From Candidatus Baldrarchaeota archaeon (GTDB lineage: Archaea; Asgardarchaeota; Baldrarchaeia; Baldrarchaeales; DXJG01), in NCBI GenBank assembly GCA_030587435.1, contig JAUQZC010000057.1, positions 1-14,814 on the forward strand: a DNA stretch of 14,814 bases, written 5' to 3'. How positions within the stretch are numbered: the stretch's first letter is position 1; the number at the start of each line of letters is the position of its first letter. Positions 13,451 through 14,814 of the stretch are shown one piece after another. A program made the translations under genes and the position numbers. Under the pieces are notes generated by a model that saw only the letters and a program-made list of their open reading frames with translations, did no database searches and had not been told where the DNA came from.

Positions 13451-14340
13451 TGCTAGTAGAAGAGGTTGGAATAGCATTAAGTATTTTAGCAGCGATTTCA
13501 TGGTCTCTGGCAGCAGTACTCTATAAAATCGGTCTAAAAGAGGAGCATTCAGATGTTATTGTTGCAAACGGCATTAGAGCCATTTCAGCATTGCTATTCA
13601 TCTTCCTTGCAACAATATTTCTCGGAAATATGAACGAAATTAATAAGTTAACCATCTGGCTTCTACTTCTTGTAGTTGTAAACGTCTCTGTAGGAATATT
13701 GCTAGGCGACTGTCTATTTTTTATAGCTTTAAGAGATGCTGGAGTTGCAATAGGATATCCAGTAGCCTACACATATTCCCTCTTCGTTTCAATTTTTGCG
13801 TACTTCTTCTTGCAAGAACCAGTTAACATATGGACCTTTATAAGCGCAATTATCATCATATTGGGTATTTTTCTACTGTTTTTCAAAGCTGAGAAAAGCG
13901 AAAGCAAACACATGGTCAAAGGATTAATAGCAGCAATATTAGCTGCAATGTGCTGGGGGATAAGCATACCAATTCTCAAAATTCTTCTCCTAAACATAGA
14001 GCCCTTCTTTCTTAACTTAGTGAGACTAATAGTTCTTAACATAATCGTCTGGCTTCTAATACTATCTAAAAAAGGTAAAAGAAGAAAGGTTAGAAGCATA
14101 GGAAGGTCAAGTTTAATTGTTCTACTGACTGGCGGTATTTTTGGAATAGGCATCGGAGCAATATTATTTCTTTTCTCAATAAATTTGATAGGTGCAGCAA
14201 AATCTACAATAATAACTTCTAGTTCCCCACTGTTTTCAACAGTTTTAGGAGTTGCAGTACTTAAAGAAAAACTTGATAAACTACGTATACTGGGCATAGC
14301 AATTATCATTCTTGGAATATACACATTAACAATAACATAA
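13450..14340 (+). CDS. EamA/DMT-superfamily transporter
   Basis: This complete 296-residue integral membrane protein has about ten hydrophobic helices in two homologous halves, the normal plan of the drug/metabolite transporter superfamily. Each half ends with the family's pattern: IGYPVAYTYSLFVSIFAYFF then LQEP at about 98-120, and ITSSSPLFSTVLGVAVLKEK at about 255-275. The halves are separated by a lysine-rich link (FFKAEKSESKH), expected in the cytoplasm. The start is TTG at 13450, with AGGTG six bases before it; no better start lies inside the first helix. The substrate cannot be told from sequence; amino acids, nucleosides and other metabolites are all known in the superfamily. It follows two gene fragments and appears to be transcribed on its own. 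Confidence 0.88.
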   Translation: MLVEEVGIALSILAAISWSLAAVLYKIGLKEEHSDVIVANGIRAISALLFIFLATIFLGNMNEINKLTIWLLLLVVVNVSVGILLGDCLFFIALRDAGVAIGYPVAYTYSLFVSIFAYFFLQEPVNIWTFISAIIIILGIFLLFFKAEKSESKHMVKGLIAAILAAMCWGISIPILKILLLNIEPFFLNLVRLIVLNIIVWLLILSKKGKRRKVRSIGRSSLIVLLTGGIFGIGIGAILFLFSINLIGAAKSTIITSSSPLFSTVLGVAVLKEKLDKLRILGIAIIILGIYTLTIT

Positions 14341-14435
14341 ATGTTTAATATGTTTTAGCAACCTTTTACATTTTAAGAATCGATAATTACAGCGTTCCTT
14401 GGCTTTTCCATAAATGTAGATTTATGTTAAACCCT

Positions 14436-14814
14436 CTATTCTTTCCGAATTTCAACAACACAAAGCAAAAGGGCAACTACTGAAAGTACTGCCACTATTA
14501 CTGGAAAAGGCAAAGTCATTAACAAGAATAGCATTTCAGTCATCTCGACTCCCATCTCACCGATTAACTCTAAAAACGTAAATCGAAACACGTAGAAAAG
14601 AACCCCCTCAACACAAGCAAAAATTACACCTACCACCGATGCAACGACACCAAATTTTAATCCACAAGGCCTTTCCGTAACTAGCCCATAACCTCCCACC
14701 AGTAGAATCGCCGTTACAATAAGATCAAAAATAAGACTAATTCTCGCCAAAATGTTAACTATTCCCACCACTATCAACAAAACACCAATTTTTACGTTAG
14801 TTCCCAATTTCCAC
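14436..14814 (-). CDS. small four-helix membrane protein, possibly partial at its start
   Basis: The frame is open from the window edge to a TAG at 14436. A TTG at 14807 would give 123 residues, but the frame continues upstream to the edge (WKLGTN), so the true start may lie outside. Hydrophobic segments lie at about residues 6-22, 26-42, 52-74 and 92-117, with a short acidic stretch (LIGEMGVEMTEM) between the third and fourth. The C-terminus VEIRKE is charged. It converges with the transporter, 95 bases away. No family is recognised. Confidence 0.6.
   Translation of the reverse strand, partial: WKLGTNVKIGVLLIVVGIVNILARISLIFDLIVTAILLVGGYGLVTERPCGLKFGVVASVVGVIFACVEGVLFYVFRFTFLELIGEMGVEMTEMLFLLMTLPFPVIVAVLSVVALLLCVVEIRKE

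Noticed and set aside
13767..14324. 185-codon minus-strand frame
   Set aside because: It is antisense to the EamA transporter, and its composition is the complement of hydrophobic codons.

Overview
This window looks like AT-rich archaeal DNA. The gene content is archaeal: two K+-independent membrane pyrophosphatases, a nucleotidyltransferase fused to a CDP-alcohol phosphotransferase (an architecture known from inositol-lipid and compatible-solute enzymes of thermophilic archaea), and a dolichol/phytol-kinase-type membrane protein. The signals agree: purine-rich Shine-Dalgarno sites (GGAGGAGGT, GAGGTGA, AAGGTGAT), frequent GTG and TTG starts, and TATA-box-like promoters. I think an anaerobic, possibly thermophilic Thermoproteota-type archaeon is most likely, but no rRNA or marker gene is present to prove the lineage.

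Layout. 1-1438 (minus): two tandem paralogous radical SAM proteins, the downstream one cut by the window edge. 1439-1831: no intact gene, but a decayed coding stretch carrying a 54-bp perfect copy of part of the next gene. 1832-3473 (minus): a four-helix membrane protein and a small soluble protein, both unrecognised. 3474-3871: a divergent control region. 3872-5173 (plus): the fused nucleotidyltransferase/CDP-alcohol phosphotransferase. It is followed by the start-less C-terminal stub of a membrane-anchored surface protein, which runs 16 nt into the convergent dolichol/phytol kinase-like gene (5522-6214, minus). 6215-7964: a gene graveyard holding remnants of an amidohydrolase, a possible small protein on the minus strand and a glycyl-radical-enzyme activase with several frameshifts. 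8014-12526 (minus): two complete tandem proton-type pyrophosphatases, each apparently with its own promoter and terminator. 12527-12975: very AT-rich, with strong inverted repeats. 12976-13293 (plus): a frameshifted N-terminal piece of a DppA-type D-aminopeptidase joined to the tail of a PIN-domain protein. 13450-14340 (plus): a complete EamA/DMT transporter. 14436 to the edge (minus): a small four-helix membrane protein.

How the genes fit together. The fused lipid-type enzyme and the kinase-like protein both point to polar-lipid headgroup or prenol metabolism at the membrane. Cytidylyl and prenyl transfer chemistry releases pyrophosphate, which the two pyrophosphatases could turn into a proton gradient; that link is inference. 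The clearest message of the window is decay. At least four recognisable gene remnants lie between intact genes whose long frames have no frameshifts, so the lesions are unlikely to be general sequencing error. I did not find a convincing new multi-gene system. The best leads are the fused enzyme with altered active-site motifs, the tandem pyrophosphatases with a shared 3' element, and the 54-bp repeat read in two frames.
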